Positions 16,519 to 25,861 of a stretch of DNA of 32,059 bases are shown one piece after another. The DNA is taken from positions 1-32,059 of the forward strand of contig JAJDNG010000092.1 in NCBI GenBank assembly GCA_022340845.1. The letters are read 5' to 3'. Position numbers and translations under genes: made by a program. Below the pieces are notes generated by a model that had not been told where the DNA came from, did no database searches, and worked only from the letters and a program-made list of their open reading frames with translations. Within the stretch, counting starts at the first letter, position 1. Each line of letters opens with the position of its first letter. The DNA is from Gammaproteobacteria bacterium (GTDB lineage: Bacteria > Pseudomonadota > Gammaproteobacteria > SZUA-152).

Positions 16519-17298
16519 CTACCAGACCAGCTGGGTGTGAGTGGTTTTCGGCAAGTCAAAATCCGGTCCGTAATCAACGTCCACCAAATACAACCCATAC
16601 GGCGGGGCCGTCACGCCACCCAACGCCCGCTCCCGGCTATGCAGCACCTGTTGACTCCAAGCGACCGGTTGCTCTCCTGCGCCGATGGTCATCAGTACGC
16701 CGGCGATATTTCTTACCATATGATGCAAAAATGCATTGGCTTGTATATCAATGATGATCAAATCGTCTTTGCGAAACACGTTTAACTGATGCACCGTTCT
16801 TACGGGTGTCTTGGCTTGGCACTGCGAAGCCCGATAGGCACTGAAATCGTGTTCTCCCACTAAACAGACTGCCGCCTCCGCCATGCGTTCCACATCCAGC
16901 GGGCGGTGGTCCCAGGTTACCCGATACGCCAAGAAAGTCGGCCGAACGTGGCGGTTAAAAATCACATAACGATAACGCCGGGATTGTGCGGAAAAACGGG
17001 CATGAAACGCCTCCGGCACTTCTCGCGCCCAAATCACCGCCACCGTCTTGGGTAAATTGGCATTGGCGCCAAACACCCAGGAACGTTCACTGCGCTGGGA
17101 ATGGCTATCAAAATGTACGACCTGAGCGAGTGCGTGCACCCCGGTATCGGTACGTCCTGCGCAGACAACGCGCACCGGGTGGTCAGCCACGAAACCCAGC
17201 GCGTGTTCGACTTTATCCTGCACGCTGACGCCGTTTTCCTGATATTGCCAACCGTTAAAGCCACTGCCGTCGTATTCGATACCTACTGCTATTTTCAT
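16519..17298 (-). CDS. truA: tRNA pseudouridine synthase A (TruA)
   Basis: It makes pseudouridine at positions 38-40 of tRNA anticodon stems. The 259-residue length fits. The catalytic aspartate is D51 in C-A-G-R-T-D-T-G-V-H-A. The N-terminal I-E-Y-D-G-S-G-F-N-G-W-Q and C-terminal F-L-H-H-M-V-R-N-I segments are both diagnostic. It heads the minus-strand block, 108 bp before trpF. Confidence 0.97.
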   Translation of the reverse strand: MKIAVGIEYDGSGFNGWQYQENGVSVQDKVEHALGFVADHPVRVVCAGRTDTGVHALAQVVHFDSHSQRSERSWVFGANANLPKTVAVIWAREVPEAFHARFSAQSRRYRYVIFNRHVRPTFLAYRVTWDHRPLDVERMAEAAVCLVGEHDFSAYRASQCQAKTPVRTVHQLNVFRKDDLIIIDIQANAFLHHMVRNIAGVLMTIGAGEQPVAWSQQVLHSRERALGGVTAPPYGLYLVDVDYGPDFDLPKTTHTQLVW

Positions 17299-17495
17299 TT
17301 AATTAGGATTGATGCACAGCCAAAAAGTATTTAATTTTACTGGAAAATATTCCCAAGAGCATGGGTTTTAAGGAAATTTCCGGCTAGATTTTTGATCATT
17401 TTCACAGTGAATTTGGGAGCCGTCAATTTTACTATACATTTCATAGAGATACACAGAGCCCACCAAATGTTCACGACAATGAGTTTGGCATAAAC

Positions 17496-17523
17496 ACAGA
17501 ACCGGCCAAGAGGCCGGTTCTGT
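17496..17523 (-). terminator. strong hairpin after the AP2-like gene, probable terminator
   Basis: A perfect 12-bp stem, ACAGAACCGGCC (17496-17507) with GGCCGGTTCTGT (17512-17523), has an AAGA loop on the plus strand. It lies 25 bp past the stop at 17549. The minus-strand tail after the stem is only weakly T-rich (GTTTATG), so termination may be inefficient. Confidence 0.55.
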
Positions 17524-17548
17524 CAACAACGTTACAAAACAATAGCGA

Positions 17549-17971
17549 TCAGTTATACAACTCACCTTTTTCGTACTGCTTCCTGAATCGCTTCGCAGCG
17601 CGCAAGGCTTTTTGCTCGTCTTTGTCGGAGATGCTATTGACGTCGCCGACGAAAAAGGTTTTGTTGTTGGGATTGCCTTTAGAGTCCTTAAAATGAACGC
17701 TGTAGCTTACATAAGTAATGCCCCGGCGCTTGTCGTATTTGGTGGTGCGAGAAATACCACGCAAACCGGTATTACTTTTTACTGGACGTTTTGCTTTTTC
17801 TTTGTATTTATCCCTAATTTCATCACGCCATTCCAAAGCGGCTTGTAAGGCTTTCCTTTTACCGCCGTATTGGTTATGGGAAAAGTACTTACTGCGCTCG
17901 ATTCCCTTTCTTACCACTCTCACCTGGAAACCCATACCATCAGGTTCTGTTATATTTTCATGTTTAGCCAA
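17549..17971 (-). CDS. small AP2-like DNA-binding domain protein
   Basis: A basic protein of 140 residues with about 35 Lys/Arg. Two stretches each resemble an AP2 or integrase-N-type three-strand-plus-helix unit. The first covers about residues 12-55 (G-F-Q-V-R-V..., then a helix with A-L-Q-A-A-L-E-W-R-D). The second covers about 68-135 (G-L-R-G-I-S-R-T..., then A-L-R-A-A-K-R-F-R-K-Q). The start is a TTG at 17971 with GAGAGG nine bases upstream; no ATG fits as well. AP2-like domains in bacteria are mostly known from phage endonucleases and integrases, but neither is present here. DNA binding is a reasonable inference; target and role are unknown. It stands alone between non-coding stretches. 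Confidence 0.6.
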   Translation of the reverse strand: MAKHENITEPDGMGFQVRVVRKGIERSKYFSHNQYGGKRKALQAALEWRDEIRDKYKEKAKRPVKSNTGLRGISRTTKYDKRRGITYVSYSVHFKDSKGNPNNKTFFVGDVNSISDKDEQKALRAAKRFRKQYEKGELYN

Positions 17972-18457
17972 GGCTCTTTACCTCTCTGTCTGTTGTGTAC
18001 TACTGTTTCCTATTCCTGTGTATCGAGACAAGCATCACTGACAACCGCCACCGCTGATCAAGTATTGGGTCGTGGTACTGGTTCTGGTTCTTGGTTTTGG
18101 TTCTTGGTACTGGTTCGTGGCATCGGCCCATGAAAACCTGCCGTAAAAATCCACCGCAAAATCCATCCACCAAACCATCCACAAACCATCGTGGACAACG
18201 ATCACTAACAACTCACTGAGAAAACATTCTGGTGAACCAGTCTGGCAAATCCCCTTTCGGCGATATTGCGAGGCTGCGCCTTCACAGCGTTGTTATCCCT
18301 GAACCTCCTTGAACCACTCTGAACTTCCCTAACCCAACACCTGATCTAATCCAAATCCTAAGACCCGGTCAAAAGCGACAAACGATTGGCGTAAGCTTTT
18401 TCGACACACAGCCCGTCCAAAAATTAACGCTTCTTACTATCCGGCCCCGCTTCTGTA
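17972..18457. other. 486-bp gap with low-complexity sequence
   Basis: No gene is seen. It holds a degenerate hexamer tract (18074-18120), a C/A-rich stretch (about 18140-18195) and three (C/T)TGAAC motifs at 10-bp spacing (18299-18324). A promoter for the AP2-like gene should lie near its 3' side, but I cannot point to a clear -35/-10 pair. Confidence 0.5.
18074..18120. repeat. degenerate GGTTCT hexamer tract
   Basis: About seven units of GGTACT, GGTTCT or GGTTTT follow one another, with single extra T bases between some of them. The tract is nearly a mirror repeat around 18095. It is a non-coding simple-sequence repeat upstream of the AP2-like gene. Confidence 0.7.
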
Positions 18458-18973
18458 TTATTTTTCCAGAGGGCCTTCCATAATATTAACTCGTGTTCCA
18501 ATTTCTACAAGGTCAAATAACGAAATAACATCTGAATTACGCATTTTTATGCATCCATGCGAAGAAGGAATCCCCATTTTGTCGTCATCCGGACAGCCAT
18601 GGATATAAACATAACGCTTCATAGTGTCCACACTGCCCAATCGGTTCTTGCCCGGCTCCAAGCCGCTGAGCCAAAGTATTCGGGTTAGTATCCAATCTCG
18701 GTCAGGAAACTGCGCCCGTAACTCCGGTTGATAACGTTCTCCCGTGGGCCTGCGTCCGACAAACACCGTGTTTTCCGGGCAATTATCACCGATTTTCGCT
18801 CGAATCAAATGTTTTCCTCGGGGCGTGCATTCACTACCGCTTGATTCCCCTGGCCCATTTTTTGCTGTAGCCACCGAAACATCCAGTAATGTATGGCCGT
18901 CCTCAATCAGTTGCAAGCGTTGCTCGGCGATACTGATCCGGATATAACGTTCGGACTTAGCGTGAGAATTCAT
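18458..18973 (-). CDS. L,D-transpeptidase (YkuD domain) protein
   Basis: A 171-residue single-domain protein with the YkuD catalytic signature: H125-G126 followed by S138-H139-G140-C141-I-K-M. Cys141 is the nucleophile and His125/His139 support it. The N-terminal I-R-I-S-I-A-E-Q-R-L-Q-L-I segment is the typical first strand pair of the domain. YkuD enzymes form 3-3 crosslinks or attach proteins to peptidoglycan. I see no signal peptide or transmembrane segment from the ATG at 18973, and no clear Shine-Dalgarno, so how it reaches the periplasm is unclear. Lys replaces the usual Arg in S-H-G-C-x-R-(M/L). It is monocistronic. Confidence 0.85.
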   Translation of the reverse strand: MNSHAKSERYIRISIAEQRLQLIEDGHTLLDVSVATAKNGPGESSGSECTPRGKHLIRAKIGDNCPENTVFVGRRPTGERYQPELRAQFPDRDWILTRILWLSGLEPGKNRLGSVDTMKRYVYIHGCPDDDKMGIPSSHGCIKMRNSDVISLFDLVEIGTRVNIMEGPLEK

Positions 18974-19419
18974 TGTTAAAAATAGTGAGTATTTCCCGAG
19001 ATTTTGCCTTTATAGGATCGCTTTACGTCGTAAAAGTTTCCTCCCGACCAAGGATCCAGTGAACACCGCGACTTATGCCGTTTGATGACGGTTCCCCAAT
19101 TCGATCAGGGGCAAACAAATTGTGTGCCATCATCCAACCAACCATAGCACTTGCGCATCATTTGATGTTTTAACCAATGGCAACGTAGTACTTTTGTAAA
19201 AATTTCCGACACTTTTGCGCGGCGCGCTATATTATTGACGGTTTCATTGCCGAAAACCTTGGGTAGCGTTACTGAGATTTGTTATTACACAATGTCTCTT
19301 GACGAACTTTGCTAAGGAAAAGCGCCTGAGCAATCGTCGCTAAATACTGCTTATGACGTCGAAATGAGCCTGGTTGATAATAACGATTTTTCGAACGTTA
19401 CTGAAAACATCCACCACTG
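18974..19419. other. 446-bp gap, no gene seen
   Basis: No open frame longer than a few tens of codons has a start and ribosome site. The stretch is mixed in composition, and I see no strong hairpin, repeat or known RNA. The promoter of the L,D-transpeptidase gene should lie near its left end. Confidence 0.5.
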
Positions 19420-19893
19420 TTATATTGTCCATGATTTATAAGGATGTTTGACGAGGCACACATTGTAGTAACGAGGATCTGAGGATACCTCCTCTCCGGC
19501 CCACGGCGGCCGTTCAAAGGCTTCGTCTTCCCGGCTGAGTTCAACCTCGGCGACAATCAAACCGGCGTTATCACCTTCGAATACATCCACTTCCCACACG
19601 TGATCGGCGTATTTAACGTAATACCGGGTTTTTTCGATCAGTGGCTTTTGCGCCATTTCGCTAAGCATCTCATGGGCGTCGTCCGCCGGAATGGCATACT
19701 CATATTCTTTGCGGAACACCCCCAAAGTGGCACTTTTTATATTCAAATACGCTTGATCACCGGCCACCCGCACCCGTACGGAGGATTGCTGATTATCGTT
19801 AAGGTAGCCTTGACACATCTTGCTCTGGCGGAAAACCTGCTCGCGCCAGCTATCATTGGTAACCAGGAATTTACGTTCGATTTCATTCGCCAT
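19420..19893 (-). CDS. CYTH-domain protein, probable inorganic tri(poly)phosphatase
   Basis: A 157-residue single-domain CYTH protein. The defining E-I-E-R-K-F-L sits at residues 4-10. Alternating charged strands follow (V-R-V-R, N-I-K, E-Y-E-Y, K-T-R-Y, W-E-V-D-V-F-E, A-E-V-E-L), which form the acidic and basic walls of the triphosphate tunnel. Stand-alone bacterial CYTH proteins such as that of Nitrosomonas europaea hydrolyse tripolyphosphate. Adenylate cyclase class IV is a less likely alternative. It is downstream of msrP-msrQ on the same strand with a 61-bp gap. Confidence 0.88.
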   Translation of the reverse strand: MANEIERKFLVTNDSWREQVFRQSKMCQGYLNDNQQSSVRVRVAGDQAYLNIKSATLGVFRKEYEYAIPADDAHEMLSEMAQKPLIEKTRYYVKYADHVWEVDVFEGDNAGLIVAEVELSREDEAFERPPWAGEEVSSDPRYYNVCLVKHPYKSWTI

Positions 19894-19954
19894 AAATCAG
19901 GTGCTTTGTGAGATCTGCGTGAATCTCTAATCTTAGCGCAAAAAATGTTTTGCG

Positions 19955-20578
19955 CTAGTTTTCCAGTACACTTTTATCCGCCGCAGGACGGCTGGGTTTC
20001 CCCTGGCGCTGGAACCACACTCGTATCATGTATAAGCCCAGTAAAATAAATGCGTAAACCAGTGGTTCAAAATTGTCGGCTTTAACCAGCCACAAAAAGT
20101 GTAATACCGCTAATACGGCGATCACATAGATCAGCTGGTGCAACGATTTCCAGCGCCGCCCCAACCGCTTCATCATGCTGTTGGTGGACGTCACGGCCAA
20201 AGGAATCAACAATACAAAGGCGGCGAACCCGACCGTGATATACGGCCGTTTGAGAATATCTTTGACAATTTCATCAAAATCAAAAAATTGATCTAACACC
20301 AAATAAGTCAAAAAATGCAACCCGGCGTAAAAAAACGTATATAACCCCAGCATACGCCGCAATCGAACGAGCGTTTTCCATCCGAACAGCATGCGCAGCG
20401 GTGTAATCGTCAAAGTCAACAATAGCAACCGGAGCGCCCAGTCGCCGGTGATGTGCGTGATCTTTTCGATGGGATTGGCCCCCAGGTCGTCGTGAAACGC
20501 GTTCCAGATGAGTAACATCAACGGCAACAGACAAAGCACGAACACGACGGATTTGATGGGATTTGCAACTTTAGGCAT
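19955..20578 (-). CDS. msrQ: MsrQ, haem-binding membrane subunit of periplasmic methionine sulfoxide reductase
   Basis: A 207-residue protein with about six transmembrane helices, of the ferric-reductase-like family. It passes electrons from the quinone pool or a flavin to MsrP. Landmarks include G-D-W-A-L-R-L-L-L-L-T-L-x-I-T-P-L near residues 45-61, R-R-M-L-G-L-Y near 75-80 and a His-bearing F-Y-A-G-L-H-F helix near 83-90. The later W-K-S-L-H-Q-L-I-Y helix carries another conserved His. It follows msrP by 106 bp on the same strand. Confidence 0.93.
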   Translation of the reverse strand: MPKVANPIKSVVFVLCLLPLMLLIWNAFHDDLGANPIEKITHITGDWALRLLLLTLTITPLRMLFGWKTLVRLRRMLGLYTFFYAGLHFLTYLVLDQFFDFDEIVKDILKRPYITVGFAAFVLLIPLAVTSTNSMMKRLGRRWKSLHQLIYVIAVLAVLHFLWLVKADNFEPLVYAFILLGLYMIRVWFQRQGKPSRPAADKSVLEN

Positions 20579-20684
20579 GATCGTTAGTAACGTATAAAGC
20601 GTGTATCTTAAAACAACGGCGGCTGCACCTCAGCACACAGGGTTTTGCAGTCTATGATTTGCTGACCTGTGACGAAATACCGCT

Positions 20685-21641
20685 TTAATAAAGAGTCTTG
20701 GGATCCATGCCTTGATAGAGACTGGCGACCTGATCGGCATAGCCGTTTAACATCAAGGTATCCCGTTTGAAAAAATCGCCGATACGCCGCTCACGCTTCT
20801 GGCTCCAGCGGGGGTGGTCTACATCCGGGTTCACATTAGCATAAAAACCGTATTCCCCGGGTCCGGCTTGCGCCCAGGTGGTTTGCGGCTGGGTTTGCGT
20901 GAAGCGGATTTTGACAATGGATTTTATACTCTTAAAACCGTATTTCCACGGCACCACCAAACGCAGCGGCGCACCATTTTGGTTAGGCAATACCTGGCCA
21001 TACAGACCAACGGCCAACAGGGTTAAGGGATGCATAGCTTCATCCATGCGCAAACCTTCCACATATGGCCAGTTGAGCACCCGTCGGCGTTGTCCGGGCA
21101 TTTGCTCGGGATCGTACAAAGTTGTGAATTCCACATATTTCGCTTTGGAAGTCGGTTCAAAACGCCCGATGATGTCCCTCAACGGGATGCCCACCCAGGG
21201 AATCACCATGGACCAGGCTTCCACACAACGCAGCCGATAGATACGTTCCTGCAATTGGTGGGGTTTGACCAAATCTTCCAGCTGGTATTGGGCGGGTTTG
21301 TTAATTTCGCCTTCCACACTGACCGTCCATGGGGAGGTTTTGAAATTTTTGGCTAAATGGGCCGGTGCTTCTTTATCTGTACTGAATTCATAGAAATTGT
21401 TATAACTGGTGATGTCTTTAAAGTCGGTTTTCGCTTCATCGGTGGACAAGGGACTGGGCTTAATATCGCCCATACTCAACGCCGCAGCGACCTCAGGCGC
21501 CGAAATTCCGGCTAAAGAAATCCCCGTCGCTGCCGTTAATGTGACATGCGCAGTTGTTTTCAAAAATCGGCGCCGTTGCAGATAAATTTTCTCATCGGTG
21601 ATTTCCGAAGACTTGATATCATCTGCCTGCTTGATCAACAT
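20685..21641 (-). CDS. msrP: MsrP, periplasmic molybdenum methionine sulfoxide reductase
   Basis: It repairs oxidised methionines of envelope proteins using a Mo-molybdopterin centre. The 318-residue protein starts at the ATG at 21641, chosen for GGAGGTG just upstream; the frame is open for seven more codons. A Tat signal (Q-R-R-R-F-L-K, residues 22-28) precedes a hydrophobic stretch ending near residue 55. The molybdenum-ligating Cys139 lies in [11 protein letters not shown]. Its partner msrQ follows. The gene is divergent from a TlpA-type thioredoxin gene across 262 bp, which may hold both promoters. Confidence 0.95.
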   Translation of the reverse strand: MLIKQADDIKSSEITDEKIYLQRRRFLKTTAHVTLTAATGISLAGISAPEVAAALSMGDIKPSPLSTDEAKTDFKDITSYNNFYEFSTDKEAPAHLAKNFKTSPWTVSVEGEINKPAQYQLEDLVKPHQLQERIYRLRCVEAWSMVIPWVGIPLRDIIGRFEPTSKAKYVEFTTLYDPEQMPGQRRRVLNWPYVEGLRMDEAMHPLTLLAVGLYGQVLPNQNGAPLRLVVPWKYGFKSIKSIVKIRFTQTQPQTTWAQAGPGEYGFYANVNPDVDHPRWSQKRERRIGDFFKRDTLMLNGYADQVASLYQGMDPKTLY

Positions 21642-21903
21642 CCGAGCACCTCCACACCGCAATGATCTCTAAAATCATGAGCGGAAAAATGGTTCGTTTA
21701 ATAGACATTTTGTCAAATCATAGGGTTATGACAAAATCTCCCGCCATTTGTTGTAACATATGTCGTCTGCAATAAACTATGCAATAGAAAACCGAACCAA
21801 TCCTCACGAAAATGTCACAAATGGTATTCTCAGTGCATGGTTTTTGCCGTTCGTAGCAACCAAAATTCTAACCATCCAATTATTTTTGTGAAAGGATCAA
21901 TTC

Positions 21904-22395
21904 ATGAACAAATCCGTATTAATTAAATCACTGGTCGTCTTTTTGTTGATTGGCTGTTTCAGCACAGCCTCTGCCGTGGAGAAAGCACCCGATTTTCAAC
22001 TGCCGCAAATTGACGGAAATACCGTGAGCCTGTCCTCCTTACGAGGCAATGTGGTCTATGTTGATTTCTGGGCCACCTGGTGTCCGCCTTGTCGTGAATC
22101 CTTTCCCTGGATGGAATCCATGCATCAACGTTACCAGGATCTGGGTTTACAAATTGTCGCCATCAGCCTGGATCAAAAAAGCGACCTGATTAAGAATTTC
22201 TTAAAAGCTCACCAAGCCAGTTTCACCATTTTGCAGGATGCCGAAGGCGGCGCGGCCGAGGCATTCAAAGTCAAGGGCATGCCCAGTTCGTATTTAGTGG
22301 ATCGCAAAGGCAACATCCGTATGCGCCATGCCGGTTTTAACGACGACGACAAAGCCGAATTGGAATCGAAAATCAAGGCACTGTTGACCGAATAA
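21904..22395 (+). CDS. TlpA/ResA-type periplasmic thioredoxin
   Basis: A 163-residue protein with a signal peptide (residues 1-24, A-S-A before V-E-K). Its thioredoxin-like domain has W59-C60-P-P-C63 and the cis-proline segment G-M126-P127-S-S. The A-P-D-F-x-L-P start of the mature domain is typical of AhpC-TSA/Redoxin-type TlpA proteins. It likely reduces disulfides in exported proteins, possibly in cytochrome c maturation or antioxidant defence; the exact client is unknown. AAAGGA lies 7 bp before the ATG. Divergence from msrPQ suggests a shared envelope redox theme. Confidence 0.88.
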   Translation: MNKSVLIKSLVVFLLIGCFSTASAVEKAPDFQLPQIDGNTVSLSSLRGNVVYVDFWATWCPPCRESFPWMESMHQRYQDLGLQIVAISLDQKSDLIKNFLKAHQASFTILQDAEGGAAEAFKVKGMPSSYLVDRKGNIRMRHAGFNDDDKAELESKIKALLTE

Positions 22396-22410
22396 ACTGT
22401 CATAGCCACT

Positions 22411-22496
22411 ACACATAAGAGAGGCAATCCGCAGTTGAGGACAACCGCATTTAACGTCTACTCATTGCGAATCCCCACCCGTTTGGCCTCTCGTGT
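22411..22496. other. imperfect inverted repeat between TlpA and gnd
   Basis: GAGAGGC (22419-22425) is matched by GCCTCTC (22486-22492), with ACAC and GTGT near the outer edges. Inside lies a small GTTG-AGGA-CAAC hairpin (22433-22444). The T-run expected of a terminator is missing. It may be a structured leader or a remnant of a small element. Confidence 0.3.
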
Positions 22497-22684
22497 AACA
22501 GCGTGATTCATTCACGTCATTCACTAACAATGTTTTCTTTAGACAAGTGCTTTTAAAGGGTGCAATTTATCTAAGGATTCTTCAGAAAAGAATGCTTTGT
22601 AAAAGAAAACGCCCTTTGGAATAATAATTGCGTGTTTATCACCCATAATAACCAAACCAATCAACAATCAAGGGGATGTAAGCC

Positions 22685-24103
22685 ATGGACAATGCAGACA
22701 TCGGGCTGATAGGGCTCGCCGTGATGGGGCAGAATTTAGTGCTCAATATGAACGAGCAGGGATATACCGTCGCCGTCTACAATCGCACCACCTCAAAAGT
22801 CGATGACTTTCTCGCCTCCGAAGCCAAAGATACCCAGGTTATCGGCACCCACAGTATTGAAGAATTCTGCAACCGCCTGAAAAGTCCCCGAAAGATCATG
22901 TTAATGGTCAAAGCCGGCCAACCGGTGGATGACTTTATCGAACTGCTGGTCCCGCATCTGGAGGCAGGCGATATCATCATCGACGGCGGGAATTCCTTGT
23001 ACACCGACACGGAACGTCGCAGCAAATCCTTGTCCGAAGGTGGCATTCTTTATATTGGCATGGGCGTGTCCGGCGGCGAAGAAGGCGCCCGCCACGGGCC
23101 CTCCTTAATGCCGGGTGGCAATCCCAAAGCATGGCCGGTGATCAAAGAGATCTTTCAGGCCATTGCGGCCAAAGTGGACAATGAACCCTGTTGCGACTGG
23201 ATAGGCGATGGTGGTGCAGGCCATTTCATCAAAATGGTGCACAACGGCATTGAATACGGGGATATGCAACTGATTTGCGAAGCGTATCAATTGATGCGCG
23301 AAGCGCTGGAACTGCCAGTGGAAGATCTGCAACAGGTTTTCAGCCAGTGGAATCAAGGGGTATTGGATTCTTATTTGATCGAAATCACTCGCGATATCCT
23401 CAAAATCAGGGACAGTGATGGCGGCCCCTTAGTGGATAAGATATTGGACAGCGCGGGGCAAAAAGGCACCGGCAAATGGACAGCCATAAACGCGTTGGAA
23501 ACCGGGATTCCATTGACCCTCATTGGCGAGGCGGTATTCGCCCGCTATTTATCTTCATTAAAAGAACAACGAGTGGCCGCCGCTAAGGTGTTAGCGGGCC
23601 CGGCTTACACCTTCGAAGGCGAAGCCGGCCACCACATTCAGCATATTCACGACGCTTTATACGCTTCGAAAATCATTTCCTATGCGCAGGGATTCATGTT
23701 GATGAACCAAGCCGCCGACGAATACGGCTGGGAGCTGAATTTCGGCAATATAGCCATGGTGTGGCGGGGTGGGTGCATAATACGCAGTCGTTTTCTCGGC
23801 AATATCAAACAGGCATTCGATATACAACCCGATCTGAAAAATCTGTTGTTGGATGATTTTTTCAAAAACGCCATCGACAATGCCCAGGCCGGCTGGCGCA
23901 AGGCCATTCAACTGGCCATTGAATTCGGCATTCCCACACCGGCGTTTTCCTCCGCATTAGCGTTTTACGACGGTTACCGCTGCGAAACCTTGCCGGCAAA
24001 TTTATTACAGGCGCAAAGGGATTATTTCGGCGCCCATACTTACGAACGGATCGACAAACCCCGCGGCGAATATTTTCATACCGACTGGACGAATATCACA
24101 TAA
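22685..24103 (+). CDS. gnd: 6-phosphogluconate dehydrogenase, decarboxylating
   Basis: It oxidises 6-phosphogluconate to ribulose 5-phosphate and CO2 with NADP+. The 472-residue length is that of the long E. coli-type enzyme. The N-terminal nucleotide site is [12 protein letters not shown] (residues 7-18). The catalytic segment G-G-A-G-H-F-I-K183-M-V-H-N-G-I-E190-Y carries the catalytic Lys and Glu. AGGGGA sits 8 bp before the ATG. zwf follows 22 bp downstream, so the two oxidative pentose-phosphate dehydrogenases form an operon. Confidence 0.97.
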   Translation: MDNADIGLIGLAVMGQNLVLNMNEQGYTVAVYNRTTSKVDDFLASEAKDTQVIGTHSIEEFCNRLKSPRKIMLMVKAGQPVDDFIELLVPHLEAGDIIIDGGNSLYTDTERRSKSLSEGGILYIGMGVSGGEEGARHGPSLMPGGNPKAWPVIKEIFQAIAAKVDNEPCCDWIGDGGAGHFIKMVHNGIEYGDMQLICEAYQLMREALELPVEDLQQVFSQWNQGVLDSYLIEITRDILKIRDSDGGPLVDKILDSAGQKGTGKWTAINALETGIPLTLIGEAVFARYLSSLKEQRVAAAKVLAGPAYTFEGEAGHHIQHIHDALYASKIISYAQGFMLMNQAADEYGWELNFGNIAMVWRGGCIIRSRFLGNIKQAFDIQPDLKNLLLDDFFKNAIDNAQAGWRKAIQLAIEFGIPTPAFSSALAFYDGYRCETLPANLLQAQRDYFGAHTYERIDKPRGEYFHTDWTNIT

Positions 24104-24125
24104 GGATAGCAAGAGCCAAACCATC

Positions 24126-25643
24126 ATGATCATGAGTAAACTCAATCCACTTTCCGAACCCTGCACCTATGTCATTTTTGGTGCTACGGGCCACCTATCA
24201 CGCACCAAATTATTGCCGGCACTGTATCACCTGGAGGCCGACAAACACCTTCCCGAAGGCACCAAAATTTTGTGTGTCAGTCGCACCGACTGGAGCACCG
24301 AATCATGGCGCAGCGAAGTGCGTAACATGATTGAAAGCAGAGTACGCGGCGGTTTAGACGATAGCGTATTTCAACGCTTTGCCGAGCGCTTGAGTTACCT
24401 GCCCGGCAATCTGCAACACGATGACGTTTACCAGAAACTCAGTCAGGAATTGGCATCCAATGGCCGGCTGCCATCCAACGCCGCGTATTACATGGCATTG
24501 CGTCCGGCCGAATTCGGCACCGTAATCCAAAAGTTGGGTGAATCCGGATTGATTGACGATCAACACGGTTGGCGGCGAGTCGTCATCGAAAAGCCGTTCG
24601 GATCTGACCTGGAAAGCGCGCAAATCCTGCAGACCAAATTACACCGCTATCTGCGTGAAGACCAAATCTATCGCATCGATCACTACCTGGGAAAAGGAAC
24701 GGTACAAAATATTTTGGTATTCCGCTTCGCCAACGTGATGATGGAACCCTTATGGAATCGCAACTATATCGATCATGTGCAGATTACACACTCGGAAACC
24801 GCCGGGATTGAAGGCCGGGCACAATTTTATGATCAAGCCGGTGCGTTACGAGATATGGTGCAAAGTCACCTATTGCAGTTGATGACTTTAGTGGCCATGG
24901 AACCACCGGCGAATATGGATGCAGAAGCTTTGCGCGACGAGAAAGTCAAAGTTCTGAAATCCATCCGCCCCATTTCTAAAAATTCAGTGCGAGCCCAATC
25001 GTTCCGCGCACAATATTCCAGTGGTATGGTCGATGGTCAGAACGTCGCAGGTTACCTGGATGAGAAAGGCGTAGAACCCAATAGCGCCACTGAAACGTAT
25101 TCAGCCCATAAATTTTACATAGATAACTGGCGTTGGCGGGATGTGCCGTTTTATTTGCGCACCGGCAAACGCATGGCCGAGTCCAAATCGGCCATCAGCA
25201 TACGCTTTAAACAACCCCCGCAACAATTGTTCCGCAATACGGTTATCGAAAAACTCAAACCTGACTGGATACTGTTAGGCATACAACCCAGCGAGTGTGT
25301 GCGCATTGAAATGCAAGTCAAACAGCCCGGTTTTACCATGCTGCCCCGCTCCATCAGCCTGGACGCCAGTATCACCGACAAGGATGCACCCCAACTGGAC
25401 GCCTACGAAGGCTTGTTATTGGATGTCATCGAGGGCGATCAAAGTTTATTTCTGCGCTACGACGAAGTGGAATGGGCGTGGCGGGTCGTGGATCCCATCC
25501 TGCGGGTGTGGTCAACGGAACGGGATTATATCCATACGTACCAAGCCGGTACTTGGGGTCCACAGGAAACCCGACGCTTATTCGACCGCGAAGATCAATT
25601 TTGGCGGCACTCCCTGGATCCCAACGAAGAACAAGCCAGCTAG
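24126..25643 (+). CDS. zwf: glucose-6-phosphate 1-dehydrogenase
   Basis: It oxidises glucose 6-phosphate to 6-phosphogluconolactone, the NADPH-producing entry to the pathway. The protein has 505 residues from the first ATG; a second in-frame ATG two codons on is equally possible. The nucleotide fingerprint is G-A-T-G-H-L-S (residues 19-25). The E-K-P-F-G-S-D segment (155-161) and the active-site R-I-D-H-Y-L-G-K (183-190) are intact. No pgl (lactonase) gene is adjacent. An intrinsic terminator follows 48 bp after the stop. Confidence 0.97.
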   Translation: MIMSKLNPLSEPCTYVIFGATGHLSRTKLLPALYHLEADKHLPEGTKILCVSRTDWSTESWRSEVRNMIESRVRGGLDDSVFQRFAERLSYLPGNLQHDDVYQKLSQELASNGRLPSNAAYYMALRPAEFGTVIQKLGESGLIDDQHGWRRVVIEKPFGSDLESAQILQTKLHRYLREDQIYRIDHYLGKGTVQNILVFRFANVMMEPLWNRNYIDHVQITHSETAGIEGRAQFYDQAGALRDMVQSHLLQLMTLVAMEPPANMDAEALRDEKVKVLKSIRPISKNSVRAQSFRAQYSSGMVDGQNVAGYLDEKGVEPNSATETYSAHKFYIDNWRWRDVPFYLRTGKRMAESKSAISIRFKQPPQQLFRNTVIEKLKPDWILLGIQPSECVRIEMQVKQPGFTMLPRSISLDASITDKDAPQLDAYEGLLLDVIEGDQSLFLRYDEVEWAWRVVDPILRVWSTERDYIHTYQAGTWGPQETRRLFDREDQFWRHSLDPNEEQAS

Positions 25644-25691
25644 TGTAATTACTACGTAATTTTAAGAATATCCCTACGGAGCTATCCAAGG

Positions 25692-25719
25692 CGCCGCTGT
25701 TACAGCGGCGTTTTTTTTT
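25692..25719 (+). terminator. intrinsic terminator of gnd-zwf
   Basis: CGCCGCTG (25692-25699) pairs with CAGCGGCG (25703-25710) around a TTA loop, followed by nine T. Confidence 0.93.
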
Positions 25720-25861
25720 GCTACCTTAAATGAAGGTAAAATTTCCATGTGCATTGACACTTTTATGAAATATAACAACGATAAACTGCCCGTGGTATTC
25801 CACCAGACTCAATCATGAAAATCGATCATTCATAAGAATCATTAAAACACGGAGAATAGGT

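Noticed and set aside
18299-18324. CTGAAC/TTGAAC/CTGAAC, the reverse complement of the sRNA operator half-site, three times
   Set aside because: The period is 10 bp, not 11, and no TAnnnT box lies at the expected distance on the minus strand (the position reads CTGTGA), so it does not match the sRNA promoter pattern.
19935-19956. Inverted repeat AGCGCAAAA/TTTTGCGCT at the msrQ stop
   Set aside because: It overlaps the stop codon and is followed by no T run on the minus strand, so I do not call it a terminator.
20685-21641. Possible sulfite oxidase rather than MsrP
   Set aside because: The Tat signal, length, Y-R-L-R-C-V-E-A-W motif and adjacent msrQ all fit MsrP better.
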